Counted from the stretch's first letter, positions 1 through 9,477 are shown. The stretch is DNA of 54,945 bases from an uncultured Alistipes sp. (GCA_900544195.1 UQUJ01000012.1:1-54945), one strand, 5' to 3'. Notes: generated by a model from the sequence alone, not told the origin. Numbers and translations: made by a program.

Positions 1-70
1 TGAGAAAAGAGAGATAGACCGAAAAGATTCCTTAAGATGATGCAGGTTATTTTTTGAATGTTACTAAGGA

Positions 71-1306
71 TTACTTAAATATCAACGTGAAGACGGTCGC
101 TTCGGAGTCCGAGCGGGTGAGGCGGAGGGTGCCGCCGTGCATCCTCATGATCTGGCGGGAGAGGCTCAGGCCTATGCCGCTGCCTTCGGGCTTGGTGGTG
201 AAGAACGGGATGAAGATCTCCTCCTGGCTCGCAGCGCTGATCGGAGGGCCGTCATTGCTGACGTTGATGACGGCGTTGTCACGCTTGTCCAGCTCGGCGG
301 AGATCTCTATGTGTCTCGCACCGGCCTGTGCCGCGTTCTTCACAAGGTTGATCAGGATCTGGGAGATCTGGCTCTCATCGGCGTACAGCAGCACGTCCTC
401 GGTCTTCTCCACGAAACTGGCGGTCGCTCCGGCGGCTGTCAGAACCGGCTGGCTAAGGTCGATCACCTTGGCGGCTATGTCCCTGGCGAAGAACTCCTTG
501 CGCACCGGCACGGCCACGTGGGTAAGATCCCTGTACGAATTGACAAACTTTATAAGAACACGGGACGAACTGGCGATGGTCTCCAGGCCTGCCTTGAGAT
601 CCGGCCCGTCAGAGGGCGGAGTTATCGTTCCGGCATATTCGGAAAGGGCCTCGGAAAGGGATGCGATCGGGGTGACGGTGTTCATGATCTCGTGGGTCAG
701 CACCCTGATGAGCCTTGTCCAGGACTCGGACTCGTTCTCCTCGATGGCCTCCGAGATGTCGTTCACGGCGACGATCTTCACGTCCTTGCGCCCTATGTGT
801 GCGGCAGTGGAGGAAAGGGAAATGTTCGTCTGGGAACTCTCGGAATATATCGACGCTTTCTGGTCAAGACCTTCTTCTACTTTCTCAAAAGCGCCTCTTA
901 ATGAAGGACTTATTATGTCCAGTTGGCGGAGTGTGCTCAAAGATGACACGCCCAGCAGAAGCAGAGCCTGTTTGTTGGTGTAAAGCACTGAATCCGTCCC
1001 GGACTCCAGCACGACGATGCCGGTCTTGGCCTTGTCCAACATCTGTCCGTAATATTCCTCCTGCTCCCGGATGTCGGCCGTCTCTTTCTGGAATATGGTA
1101 CGGATTCGGTTCAGGGTCCGGTTGATCTTCCGGCTGCCCAAGCCCCCCTCGTCGAACCTGAAATTGGCCTCCTTATCCTCCAGGGCATCAAGCATATAGG
1201 TCACTTTCTTGAGGATGCGATGCCGTGTAAGAAGCACCGCAAGCAAAGCCACCAGCACCAGAACGCCGGCCGGAATCGCTATCTGAGGCCACGGAAGCAT
1301 ATTCAT
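71..1306 (-). CDS. NtrY-like sensor histidine kinase
   Basis: This is a membrane-bound sensor kinase of 411 residues. One hydrophobic segment (about residues 8-27) is followed by a linker and a PAS-like region (about 90-190). The dimerisation/phosphoacceptor box LTHEIMNTVTPI has His205. The ATPase domain has an N box (ILINLVKNAAQAG, Asn324) and a G box (GSGIGLSLSRQ, about 376-386). There is no large periplasmic sensor domain, so the input is probably cytoplasmic or carried by a partner. The gene starts 9 bp after the sigma-54 response regulator, with which it should form a phosphorelay pair. It is the last gene of an apparent three-gene minus-strand operon. The family is clear; the signal is unknown. 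Confidence 0.92.
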   Translation of the reverse strand: MNMLPWPQIAIPAGVLVLVALLAVLLTRHRILKKVTYMLDALEDKEANFRFDEGGLGSRKINRTLNRIRTIFQKETADIREQEEYYGQMLDKAKTGIVVLESGTDSVLYTNKQALLLLGVSSLSTLRQLDIISPSLRGAFEKVEEGLDQKASIYSESSQTNISLSSTAAHIGRKDVKIVAVNDISEAIEENESESWTRLIRVLTHEIMNTVTPIASLSEALSEYAGTITPPSDGPDLKAGLETIASSSRVLIKFVNSYRDLTHVAVPVRKEFFARDIAAKVIDLSQPVLTAAGATASFVEKTEDVLLYADESQISQILINLVKNAAQAGARHIEISAELDKRDNAVINVSNDGPPISAASQEEIFIPFFTTKPEGSGIGLSLSRQIMRMHGGTLRLTRSDSEATVFTLIFK

Positions 1307-1315
1307 AAACTTCGA

Positions 1316-2668
1316 CTAAATCCCGTATTTCTTGAGTTTGCTGTAGAGGGTCGGGCGGCTGACATTCAACGCCTTGGCAACCAGCGACATATTCCCGGAA
1401 TATTTCTCCACCGCGGCGCGGATGGCCTTCTCCTCCACTTCCTCCAGCGTCGCCACAGAAGTCTCGCTTCCCTCGACCAGAGCCTCTGACGGCAGCTGCA
1501 ACTCGTTCTCTGTCAGATTACTGCCTTCCGCCAGAATGACCGCCTTCTCGATGCAGTTCTGGAGCTCACGAATATTCCCGCTCCAGTGGCAGTCCTTCAA
1601 AGCGGCCTTCGCCTCCGGATCGATGCCCTCTACCTCGCGGTGGTACTTCTCGTCGAACCTTTTTATGAATATCTCCGCGAGCGGAACGATGTCTTCCGGG
1701 CGCTCCCTCAGGGCCGGCAGATGGATGCTCATCGTGTTGATCCTGTAGAAGAGATCCTCCCTGAACGAGCCTTCCTGCACCTTCTGGCGCAGATCCATAT
1801 TCGTGGCGCAGACAAGGCGGATGTTCACATTGCGTGGCTTGGTGTCGCCGACCCTCGTGATCGTCCTGTTCTGGAGAACCCTCAGAAGCTTCGCCTGAAG
1901 GTGTAAAGGAATATTCCCGATCTCATCCAGGAAAAGGGTTCCGCCCTCGGCCAACTCGACCTTTCCGGCCTTGTCGGCATAGGCGTCCGTGAACGCTCCC
2001 TTGACGTGTCCGAAGAGCTCGCTCTCGAAAAGGGTCTCCGGAATCGCTCCGGCATCCACGCTGACCATAGGGCCGTTCCGCCGCTCGGAATGATTGTGTA
2101 TCTCTCTGGCCAGAAGATCCTTACCCGTTCCGTTCTCGCCGGTGATCAGTACCGTGGCATCGGTAGGGCCGATCTTCTCGATTGTCTTCTTGATTTCGGC
2201 CATAGCCTGTGAAGTGCCCCAGTACATCCCGGTCGGGCCGGTGGCATATTCATTAGACTGCCGGCTGTCATTCCGGTTCTCCGTCACCGCCCTTTCCAGC
2301 GTGGCGAGCAATTTCTCGTTCTCCCAAGGCTTCACGATGAAGTCGAACGCCCCTCTTTTCATCCCCTCCACGGCCAGGGATATGTCCGCGTAGGCCGTGA
2401 ACAGCACGACTTTCTGGTTCGGGTTGTTGTTGCGTAACTCGCTGAGCCAGAAAAGTCCCTCATTTCCAGTGTTGATGTCCGTGTTGAAATTCATGTCCAG
2501 CAGGATCACATCCGGCTGGAAGGCATTGACGGTGCTGATAAGCTGTGCCGGTGACGGCAGGATCTCCACCGCCTCGAACCGCATAGGCAACAAGATCTTC
2601 AACGCGGACCGGATCCCCGCATTGTCATCAACCACAAGAACTTTCCCGACTTTCTTCATCTTGGTCAC
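1316..2668 (-). CDS. Sigma-54 dependent NtrC-family response regulator
   Basis: The protein has 450 residues with three domains in order. The receiver domain (about 8-125) has the acidic pair D14/D15 and phospho-acceptor D58. The AAA+ sigma-54 interaction domain (about 150-375) has Walker A GENGTGKD (177-184) and Walker B with D248/E249. A C-terminal Fis-type helix-turn-helix ends in SRPTLYSKLKKYGI. The sigma-54 contact loop reads GAFTDA (224-229) instead of the canonical GAFTGA. It should activate sigma-54 promoters when phosphorylated by the kinase encoded 9 bp downstream. It follows the PD40 gene by 18 bp, so the three genes are probably co-transcribed. I saw no convincing sigma-54 promoter near the operon. 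Confidence 0.95.
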   Translation of the reverse strand: MTKMKKVGKVLVVDDNAGIRSALKILLPMRFEAVEILPSPAQLISTVNAFQPDVILLDMNFNTDINTGNEGLFWLSELRNNNPNQKVVLFTAYADISLAVEGMKRGAFDFIVKPWENEKLLATLERAVTENRNDSRQSNEYATGPTGMYWGTSQAMAEIKKTIEKIGPTDATVLITGENGTGKDLLAREIHNHSERRNGPMVSVDAGAIPETLFESELFGHVKGAFTDAYADKAGKVELAEGGTLFLDEIGNIPLHLQAKLLRVLQNRTITRVGDTKPRNVNIRLVCATNMDLRQKVQEGSFREDLFYRINTMSIHLPALRERPEDIVPLAEIFIKRFDEKYHREVEGIDPEAKAALKDCHWSGNIRELQNCIEKAVILAEGSNLTENELQLPSEALVEGSETSVATLEEVEEKAIRAAVEKYSGNMSLVAKALNVSRPTLYSKLKKYGI

Positions 2669-2686
2669 GTTTTTCTTTCAGTGAAT

Positions 2687-4540
2687 CTATTCCGAGGCGG
2701 ACTCGGTGACGGAGATGTTCTCGACACCGGCGGCTTTCAGGGCGGCGACAAGGACATCGACCTGGGACTTGTCCTCGAACGGGCCGGTGGTGAAGACTAC
2801 GGATCCAGCCTCAACGCTCTTGATCAGATCCTTGTCGGAATGCTCGTGGACCGCGGCGATGGCTTGCTCTGACAGAGACTGGCCGTCTTCAGGGAATATC
2901 TTGACAATGAACAGCGTCCTGACTTTTGACTCAAGTTCTCTGGCCTTCCTTACGTTGATGACCTGCCCGTTGTGGAACGCATCGATCTGCGCGTCACGGA
3001 AGCCTCTGTTCTTCACTTTGTTAAGGTTTGAGAGAACGTCCTTGTAGGATTTGAAAAGACCAACTGAATAGGCATGTCTGCCGGAGGTTGTGGTCCGCTC
3101 GAACACCGGGCTGAGGCCGTTGAGGTCGGCAACCGTGGCCTTTCTTCCAAGGGTGAATATCCTTATCTGATAGATGATGCCTTCCGGCAGGGTGTTGTTC
3201 TCGGCGAACCGTCCCTCCGGCAGGATCATGAAAGAGTAATCGAAAGTCGGCTTAGGCTTCATGATGTCCAGATGCAGAGCCGGGCCGTAGCTGTTCTTCG
3301 AGAACGTGTAGCCCGAGGATGCTCCCACGATCTCCTTGTCGGCCTCTGCCTGAAGCTTGCGGGTGTCGATCACGATTCCGTTCGCAAGAAAATCCATCTC
3401 GATGTTCTGGAGCTCCTTCACAGCCGCGTTCAGTGCGCTGTTCAGAGTCGGAAGCATCATCTCTTTGTCGGAAATCTCCGCCGTGAGTCTTGCCTTTTCC
3501 TCGCCGGACGCTCCGGCAAGTCCTGACCGCATCTTTTCAAGATTCTTGCCGAATCTCGCCACAGAATCCCGCAAAGCCCTGACTTCACGCATCTTATCCA
3601 TGTAGCGCTTTGTGCTTTCATTCTGCTGCCCCTCATCAGGAACAGCGGCGTCGTTGTCGATTCTGGAGTGGTCTCTGGCTGGATTAAGGGAAGCCAATGC
3701 CCTCAGCTCATCCACATCGGTGACGGCTTTGCGGACCGGCATGCTGTCATATTCAAGAACATAGATTGTGACGCTGTCGCGACCGCACTCGCGGTTAGAT
3801 GCGAAGATGGAATATTTCCCGTCCTCGGTGTTGACGAAAAGGAAGTCATCGTAGGGCGATGAATATGGAAAGCCCATATTCACAGGCATGTCCCAGTCGT
3901 TTGTCTCGCTGTTCCAATTTGAGACGTAGAGGTCGTAGCCTCCCATCCCGTACAGGCCTTTTGACGCGAAGTAAAGCGACTGGCCGTCAGGCGAGAGCAT
4001 CGGGTAGATCTCGTCCGAGGAGCTGGTCATCTGCTCGTTGATGAGGGTCGGCACAGACCAAAGAGAGTCCGTCAGATGGGTCGCGTAGATATTCCTGATG
4101 CCTTCCTCGTCCTTGGCCGAGTAGTAAATGTCCCTGCTTCCGTCCGGGATGAAGATCGCGCGGGAGAGGTTGTCTCCTCCGAGCGAGTCCAACTGGTTCG
4201 GCGTCTTTCTCCAGCTGTGGTCCTTGAGTGGGTAGAACAGGAAGAAGTCCTTGAGCGGGAACGTCTGTTTCGCCACCACTGTCGGCTGGCTGCAGAAGCT
4301 CATCATGTTCAATCCGTTGCGTGCCATCAATAATTGCTCTTCCGCCCTCGCCGAGGCTGTGGAATCCAGAGCCTCGACAGCGCTTTCGCTATACTGGACG
4401 GCCTCCGCGAAACTGTAGGCCATCCTGCATGAGTCCGCCTTGATCATGAGCCGGGTCGGTGAAACCTGCGCTGAAGCCTCGGCGGTGAAGGCGATCTGCG
4501 CGAGCAGAGTGAATATGCCGATGAATAATTTGTTCCTCAT
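2687..4540 (-). CDS. Exported PD40-repeat protein with SPOR-like C-terminus
   Basis: I start this at the ATG at 4540 because it opens directly on a signal peptide (MRNKLFIGIFTLLAQ, cleavage likely after EASA); an upstream TTG would add ten polar residues. The N-terminal third resembles the tetratricopeptide-like lead-in of Bacteroidota PD40 proteins. WD40-like PD40 blades follow, with DGSRDIYYSAKDE and SPDGQSLYFASKG as typical strands. The middle is coiled-coil-like. The last 170 residues hold SPOR-like strands (YQIRIFTLGRK, HAYSVGLFKSYKDV, FVVAF-like segments). SPOR domains usually bind denuded peptidoglycan. It is the first gene of the operon with the sigma-54 regulator and kinase, suggesting an envelope-related role or signal. 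The exact function is unknown. Confidence 0.8.
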   Translation of the reverse strand: MRNKLFIGIFTLLAQIAFTAEASAQVSPTRLMIKADSCRMAYSFAEAVQYSESAVEALDSTASARAEEQLLMARNGLNMMSFCSQPTVVAKQTFPLKDFFLFYPLKDHSWRKTPNQLDSLGGDNLSRAIFIPDGSRDIYYSAKDEEGIRNIYATHLTDSLWSVPTLINEQMTSSSDEIYPMLSPDGQSLYFASKGLYGMGGYDLYVSNWNSETNDWDMPVNMGFPYSSPYDDFLFVNTEDGKYSIFASNRECGRDSVTIYVLEYDSMPVRKAVTDVDELRALASLNPARDHSRIDNDAAVPDEGQQNESTKRYMDKMREVRALRDSVARFGKNLEKMRSGLAGASGEEKARLTAEISDKEMMLPTLNSALNAAVKELQNIEMDFLANGIVIDTRKLQAEADKEIVGASSGYTFSKNSYGPALHLDIMKPKPTFDYSFMILPEGRFAENNTLPEGIIYQIRIFTLGRKATVADLNGLSPVFERTTTSGRHAYSVGLFKSYKDVLSNLNKVKNRGFRDAQIDAFHNGQVINVRKARELESKVRTLFIVKIFPEDGQSLSEQAIAAVHEHSDKDLIKSVEAGSVVFTTGPFEDKSQVDVLVAALKAAGVENISVTESASE

Positions 4541-4616
4541 TCTGAAAAATCTCGGTGAATGCGTTTGCAAAAATAAGAAATACTTGGCAGATAATTTCTT
4601 TCTAAGAAAAAAATGC

Positions 4617-4624
4617 TAAATTTG
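4617..4624 (+). promoter_or_regulatory. Bacteroidota -7 box upstream of secDF
   Basis: TAAATTTG matches the Bacteroidota -7 consensus TAnnTTTG. Transcription would start near 4631, giving a leader of about 46 nt before the secDF ATG at 4677. No good -33 element is seen at the usual distance. Confidence 0.5.
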
Positions 4625-4676
4625 TACCCCTATTTTTATGCGAAAAAATTAAAACAATAAAATAAACGTAAAAATT

Positions 4677-7600
4677 ATGCAAAGTAAAGGTTGGATTAGG
4701 CTTGTCGCCATTCTGCTTGCGATCGCTTCCATTTGGCAGCTTTCCTTCACGGCGGTGACATCCATCCAGGAAAAGAAAGCGGCCAGGTTCGCTGAGAAGG
4801 CTGCCGTTGCGGCTCAGAATTCAGCGGCTTTTGCCCAGATTCCTGAAAATGACCAGGCTTACTATCTGGATTCAATCAGGAAGGAACAGAACAGGGTATT
4901 CATCGATTCCATCTCTTCGAAGAAGGTATTCCTTTGGAACACCTACAAGGAGTGCAAGGCCAAGGAGATCAACCTCGGTCTGGACCTCAAGGGTGGTATG
5001 AACGTCATGCTGCAGGTGCAGCTTCAGGATCTTGTCAAGGCTATCGCCGGTGACAACACTAATCCTGAGTTCCAGAAGGCTCTCGCCCTTGCCAAGGAAC
5101 GCAGCGTCAATTCCAGGGAAGACTACATCACCCTCTTTGCGGACGCATGGAAGGAAGTGAGCAACGGCCAGCATCTCGCCCAGATTTTCGGTACCTACGA
5201 GATGAAGGACAAGATCACCCCTGCCTCATCCGACGCCGATGTCATCAGCGTCATCCGTGACGAGGCCGAGAGTGCCGTGGCCAACTCATTCAATGTTTTG
5301 AGAAGCCGTATCGACCGCTTCGGCGTGACCCAGCCATCCATCCAGAAACTCGGCAACAGCGGACGTATCCTCGTCGAGCTTCCTGGCGTCAAGGAGCCTG
5401 AGCGTGTGAGGAAGCTCCTCCAGGGAACAGCTTCCCTTGAGTTCTGGGAGACCTACACCAATCAGGAACTTTCCGGCTATCTTGCAGAGGCCAACGCCAA
5501 GCTCGCAGAGATTCTTGCGGGAGAACCCGACACCACAGCGGTAGCTGAGCCTGTTGCCGAGCCTGTCGCCAAGGAAGGCGTTGACTCGCTTCTCAATTCA
5601 GAGATTGCCCGGAATCAGGACAATTCCGCTGATATTGACGCTTACAGAAAGGCCAATCCTCTCTTTGCTGTGTTGAACCCTTCAGGATCGAACAATGCCT
5701 GCATCGGTTTCGCCGCCGCGATCGACACCGCCAAGGTCAACAGGTATCTCGCCATGCCTCAGATCGCCGAGATCTTCCCGGCCGAGTTCAAGCCGATGTG
5801 GTCGGTGAAACCTTCCGAGTATGTTCAGGGTGACAATGTATTTGAGCTCATCGCCATAAAGGCGACCTCAAGGGACGGCAAGGCCAAACTTGACGGAGGT
5901 GTCATCACCGACGCGCGTGTCGTTTACGACCACGGTTCGAACGGAGAGCCTTCTGTCTCCATGACCATGAACGCCGAGGGTGCCAATGTCTGGGCCCGTA
6001 TGACCAGCGACAACGTCGGCAAGGCAATCGCCATCGTCCTCGATGACATGGTATATTCCTACCCTAACGTCAATGGAGCCATCACGGGCGGAAGCTCCTC
6101 CATCACCGGCCACTTCACACCGGACGAGGCGACCGACCTTGTGAACGTCCTCAAGTCAGGTAAGCTTCCTGCACCCGCCACCATCATCCAGGAGCAGGTC
6201 GTGGGTCCTTCACTCGGCGCCAAGTCGATCAACGCGGGTATGATCTCGTTTGTGATCGCATTCCTTCTGGTGCTCGTTTACATGATCTTCTTCTATCAGG
6301 GCGCAGGTGTCGCCGCTGACATCGCCCTCCTCTGCAACGTGCTTCTCCTCTTCGGAGTCCTCGTTTCGTTCGGAGCCGTCCTGACTCTCCCTGGTATCGC
6401 AGGTCTTGTCCTGACTATGGGTATGGCAGTTGACGCCAACGTGATCATCTACGAACGTATCAAGGAAGAGCTTGCCGCCGGCAAGGGGCTGAGCAAGGCT
6501 GTGGCCGACGGTTACAAGAACGCCTACTCCGCCATCATCGACGGTCAGGTGACCACCCTCCTTACCGGTATTGTTCTCTTCGTGTTCGGTTCCGGTCCTG
6601 TCCAGGGCTTCGCCACCACGTTGATCATCGGTATCATCACCTCTGTCCTTACCTCTATATTCATCACAAGGCTTATCTTCGATGACCGCATCGAGAAGGG
6701 CAAGGGCATCGCGTTCGAGAACAACCTTACCAAGAACTTCCTCAAGAACACTCACTTCGACTTCATCGCCGCCCGCAAGTGGTCTTACATCATCTCCGGC
6801 GCGTTGATCGTCATCTCCGTTGTCTCCATCTTCACCAAGGGCTTCACCTACGGTGTTGACTTCACCGGTGGCCGTACCTACGTCGTACGTTTTGACCAGC
6901 CGGTTACAGCCGAGCAGGTTCGTGAGGCGGCCATTGTTGAGTTTGACGGTGCTGTCGAGGTAAAGCAGTTCGGTGGTGAGAGTCAGATGAAGATCACGAC
7001 CCAGTACAAGAACGATCAGGAGTCAACTGACGTTGACGCAGAGGTTGAGGCTAAGCTTTACCACGCTTTGAAGCCGTTCTTTGCAGAGACTGATATCACC
7101 CTTGACGAGTTCAAGTCAACCGTTGACAATCCTAACGGTATCATCTCTTCCGACAAGGTCGGCCCTACGATCGCCAACGACATGAAGAGAGACGCCATCA
7201 TCGCCGTCATCCTCTCCCTGCTCGTGATCTTCGCCTACATCGCGTTCAGATTCAAGGGATGGACATGGGGTCTTGGTGGAGTCGTTTCACTTGCCCACAC
7301 GGCCATCATCGTGATCGGCTTCTTCTCCCTGTTCTCCGGAATCCTGCCGTTCAACCTTGACGTTGACCAGACATTCATCGCGGCCATTCTGACCATCATC
7401 GGTTATGCCATCAACGACAACGTGGTTATCTTCGACCGAATCCGTGAGTACAGGACCCTGCATCCGAATGTTGACGTGAGGACCAACACCAACCAGGCCA
7501 TCAACGCCACGTTGACCCGTACCGTCAACACCTCTGTCTCCACTCTCGTCACCATGCTCGCCATCGCGATCTTCGGCGGTGAGTCCATCAGAGGTCTCGC

Positions 7601-7739
7601 GGTCGCCCTTATCCTTGGTATCTGCATCGGTACTTACGCTTCCATCTTCATCGGTACACCTGTGATGTACGATGCCACACTGTGGGATCGGAAGCGTCTT
7701 GCCGCCAAGAATGGCAACGCCAGAACATCAAAGAAATAA
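4677..7739 (+). CDS. secDF: Protein translocase SecDF fusion
   Basis: This 1020-residue protein fuses SecD and SecF, as is usual in Bacteroidota. SecDF uses the proton motive force to pull preproteins across the inner membrane after SecA/SecYEG. An N-terminal membrane segment (about 7-30) leads into the periplasmic P1 domain with the SecD motif LGLDLKGGMNVML (about 100-112). The SecD membrane block (about residues 520-690) contains GMAVDANVIIYERIKEE. The SecF half begins near residue 700 with GVDFTGGRTYVVRF and ends with the INDNVVIFDRIRE block. An alanine/glutamate/proline-rich insertion lies near residues 285-305. Codon use is strongly biased (CTC, ATC, GGT), as in highly expressed genes. 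The gene is followed by an intrinsic terminator and appears monocistronic. Confidence 0.97.
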   Translation: MQSKGWIRLVAILLAIASIWQLSFTAVTSIQEKKAARFAEKAAVAAQNSAAFAQIPENDQAYYLDSIRKEQNRVFIDSISSKKVFLWNTYKECKAKEINLGLDLKGGMNVMLQVQLQDLVKAIAGDNTNPEFQKALALAKERSVNSREDYITLFADAWKEVSNGQHLAQIFGTYEMKDKITPASSDADVISVIRDEAESAVANSFNVLRSRIDRFGVTQPSIQKLGNSGRILVELPGVKEPERVRKLLQGTASLEFWETYTNQELSGYLAEANAKLAEILAGEPDTTAVAEPVAEPVAKEGVDSLLNSEIARNQDNSADIDAYRKANPLFAVLNPSGSNNACIGFAAAIDTAKVNRYLAMPQIAEIFPAEFKPMWSVKPSEYVQGDNVFELIAIKATSRDGKAKLDGGVITDARVVYDHGSNGEPSVSMTMNAEGANVWARMTSDNVGKAIAIVLDDMVYSYPNVNGAITGGSSSITGHFTPDEATDLVNVLKSGKLPAPATIIQEQVVGPSLGAKSINAGMISFVIAFLLVLVYMIFFYQGAGVAADIALLCNVLLLFGVLVSFGAVLTLPGIAGLVLTMGMAVDANVIIYERIKEELAAGKGLSKAVADGYKNAYSAIIDGQVTTLLTGIVLFVFGSGPVQGFATTLIIGIITSVLTSIFITRLIFDDRIEKGKGIAFENNLTKNFLKNTHFDFIAARKWSYIISGALIVISVVSIFTKGFTYGVDFTGGRTYVVRFDQPVTAEQVREAAIVEFDGAVEVKQFGGESQMKITTQYKNDQESTDVDAEVEAKLYHALKPFFAETDITLDEFKSTVDNPNGIISSDKVGPTIANDMKRDAIIAVILSLLVIFAYIAFRFKGWTWGLGGVVSLAHTAIIVIGFFSLFSGILPFNLDVDQTFIAAILTIIGYAINDNVVIFDRIREYRTLHPNVDVRTNTNQAINATLTRTVNTSVSTLVTMLAIAIFGGESIRGLAVALILGICIGTYASIFIGTPVMYDATLWDRKRLAAKNGNARTSKK

Positions 7740-7760
7740 TCTTAGATCAATGAATATGCA

Positions 7761-7790
7761 AAAGCGCCGACCCATCCGGGCCGGCGCTTT
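7761..7790 (+). terminator. Intrinsic terminator after secDF
   Basis: An inverted repeat AAAGCGCCG (7761-7769) / CGGCGCTTT (7782-7790), extended inward by CCC/GGG around ATCC, lies 21 bp after the secDF stop. The T tract is short and interrupted (TTTCGTTT). Confidence 0.75.
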
Positions 7791-7810
7791 CGTTTCGCAC
7801 AATAGCCATA

Positions 7811-7840
7811 CACCCCCAGTCACTACGTGACAGCCCCGGT
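7811..7840. repeat. Dispersed intergenic palindromic element, copy 1
   Basis: CACCCCCAGTCACTACGTGA begins an element that continues CAGCCCCGGT. Nearly the same string occurs at 50096-50127 with one base change in the core and small C/T indels. The core GTCACT(A/T)CGTGAC is a palindrome able to fold. Both copies are intergenic, so this looks like a REP-like dispersed element. Confidence 0.6.
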
Positions 7841-7874
7841 AAATAAATAATAATTTGAAATATATCGCGGCATT

Positions 7875-7906
7875 TTTGCTTATAATCTTTTTTGGACTTA
7901 CCTTTG
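7875..7906 (+). promoter_or_regulatory. aspA promoter
   Basis: A TTTG -33 element (7875-7878) is separated by 20 bp from TACCTTTG (7899-7906), a full match to the Bacteroidota -33/-7 pattern. The start site would be near 7913, about 40 nt before the aspA ATG. Confidence 0.65.
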
Positions 7907-7953
7907 TCAGAGAGATTGTAAAACAATTTATAAACCGATAATATTGATTTATT

Positions 7954-9348
7954 ATGAGCGAAGAGAAATTCAGGATTGAATCCGATCTTCTTGGGGAACT
8001 TCAGGTTCCGGCTGAGGCCTACTACGGTGTTCAGACACAGAGGGCTCTCAATAATTATAAGATTTCCAACACCAGGATGTGCGACTACCCTGAGTACGTC
8101 ATCGCCATGGCCTGCATCAAGCTTGCCGCGGCACAGACGAACAAGGAACTCGGAGCTATGGATCCGAAGATCGCCGACGCGATCGTGGAGGCATGCCGCG
8201 AAATCATCAACGGAAAGTTCCACGACCAGTTCCCTGTGGACATGATGCAGGGAGGCGCTGGAACATCCGTGAACATGAACGCCAACGAGGTGATCGCCAA
8301 CAGGGCTCTTGAGATCATGGGACATGCAAAGGGGGAGTACCAGTTCTGCTCACCTAACGACCATGTGAACTGCGCCCAGTCTACCAACGACGCCTATCCT
8401 TCTGCCTTCCGCTACGCTTTCATCAGGATGAACAGAAAACTGGAGAAGAGCCTCAAGGATCTCATCGACGCGTTCAAGGAGAAGGGTGAGGAATTCAAGG
8501 ACGTTATCAAGATGGGCCGTACACAGCTTCAGGACGCGGTTCCTATGACCTCCGGCCAGGAGTTCCACGCCTATGCCACCAACCTTGAGGAAGAGGTTCT
8601 GAACCTTGAGAGAAACGTGAATCTTCTCTATGAGATCAACATGGGAGGCACCGCAATCGGTACCGGCCTCAATGCCAAGCCTGGTTTCGCAGAGCTTTGC
8701 GCCAAGAAGATGACCGAACTCACAGGCGAGAAGTTCATCGCTGCTCCGGATCTCGTGGAGGCCACTCCTGACACTGGCGCCTATGTCAGCTACTCTGGTG
8801 CCCTCAAGAGACTGGCAGTCAAGCTTTCCAAGATTTGCAACGACCTCAGGCTCATGGCCTCCGGTCCTCGCTGCGGTCTGAAGGAGATCAATCTTCCGCC
8901 TATGGCTCCAGGCTCGTCAATCATGCCTGGCAAGGTCAATCCTGTCATCCCGGAGGTCACCAATCAGGTTTGCTTCAAGGTGATCGGCAACGACATGACC
9001 GTCTCATTCGCTGCCGAGGCCGGACAGCTCCAGCTGAATGTCATGGAGCCTGTGATCGCCGAATCCATCATGGAGAGCATAACATGGCTTACCAACGCGA
9101 TGAACACCCTGCGCGAGAAGTGCATCGAAGGCATCACCGTCAACAAGGAGCGTTGCTACGAGATGGTGAAGAACAGCATCGGCATCGTGACCGCCCTCAA
9201 CCCGATCATCGGCTACAAGGCCAGCACCAAGGTCGCCAAGGAAGCTCTTGAGACCAACCGCTCTGTCTATGACATCGTCCTTGAGAAAGGCATCCTCACC
9301 AAGGAGGAACTCGACAAAGCCCTTGATCCAAAGAATATGATCAGATAA
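7954..9348 (+). CDS. aspA: Aspartate ammonia-lyase
   Basis: This 464-residue enzyme belongs to the fumarase/aspartase superfamily and should convert L-aspartate reversibly to fumarate and ammonia in the cytoplasm. The N-terminus (RIESDLLGELQVPAEAYYG, then QTQRA) is the aspartase version rather than the FumC version. The superfamily signature GSSIMPGKVNPV (about residues 319-330) forms the flexible catalytic loop with its serine. Length is normal for AspA (about 470). In anaerobic Bacteroidales, fumarate from aspartate can feed fumarate respiration toward succinate. It has its own promoter and a strong terminator, so it is probably monocistronic. Confidence 0.95.
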   Translation: MSEEKFRIESDLLGELQVPAEAYYGVQTQRALNNYKISNTRMCDYPEYVIAMACIKLAAAQTNKELGAMDPKIADAIVEACREIINGKFHDQFPVDMMQGGAGTSVNMNANEVIANRALEIMGHAKGEYQFCSPNDHVNCAQSTNDAYPSAFRYAFIRMNRKLEKSLKDLIDAFKEKGEEFKDVIKMGRTQLQDAVPMTSGQEFHAYATNLEEEVLNLERNVNLLYEINMGGTAIGTGLNAKPGFAELCAKKMTELTGEKFIAAPDLVEATPDTGAYVSYSGALKRLAVKLSKICNDLRLMASGPRCGLKEINLPPMAPGSSIMPGKVNPVIPEVTNQVCFKVIGNDMTVSFAAEAGQLQLNVMEPVIAESIMESITWLTNAMNTLREKCIEGITVNKERCYEMVKNSIGIVTALNPIIGYKASTKVAKEALETNRSVYDIVLEKGILTKEELDKALDPKNMIR

Positions 9349-9371
9349 CCATTTGATGAATATATCAAAAA

Positions 9372-9406
9372 GGCCGGCGGATTTTTTTTCTCCGCCGGCC
9401 CTTTTT
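9372..9406 (+). terminator. Strong intrinsic terminator after aspA
   Basis: A perfect 10-bp stem GGCCGGCGGA... (9372-9381) / TCCGCCGGCC (9391-9400) with a 9-nt T-rich loop is preceded by an A run and followed by CTTTTT. The flanking A and T runs suggest it works in both directions. Confidence 0.93.
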
Positions 9407-9444
9407 GTAGAATCTCCTATGACAATATATAGGTGAAATATTAC

Positions 9445-9452
9445 TACCTTTG
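9445..9452 (+). promoter_or_regulatory. -7 box of the DUF486 gene
   Basis: TACCTTTG matches TAnnTTTG. Transcription from near 9459 leaves about 19 nt before the ATG at 9478 and argues against an upstream start at 9433. Confidence 0.5.
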
Positions 9453-9477
9453 CGTCCGTTTTTATGATTGCAAGGCG

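Noticed and set aside
4571..4676. Sigma-54 promoter between the PD40 gene and secDF
   Set aside because: TTGGCAG is present near 4584, but no GC dinucleotide follows at the required 10-bp spacing.
6210..6755. Minus-strand open frame of 181 codons
   Set aside because: It is antisense to secDF and very rich in Asp, Glu and His, as expected from the complement of a biased coding sequence.
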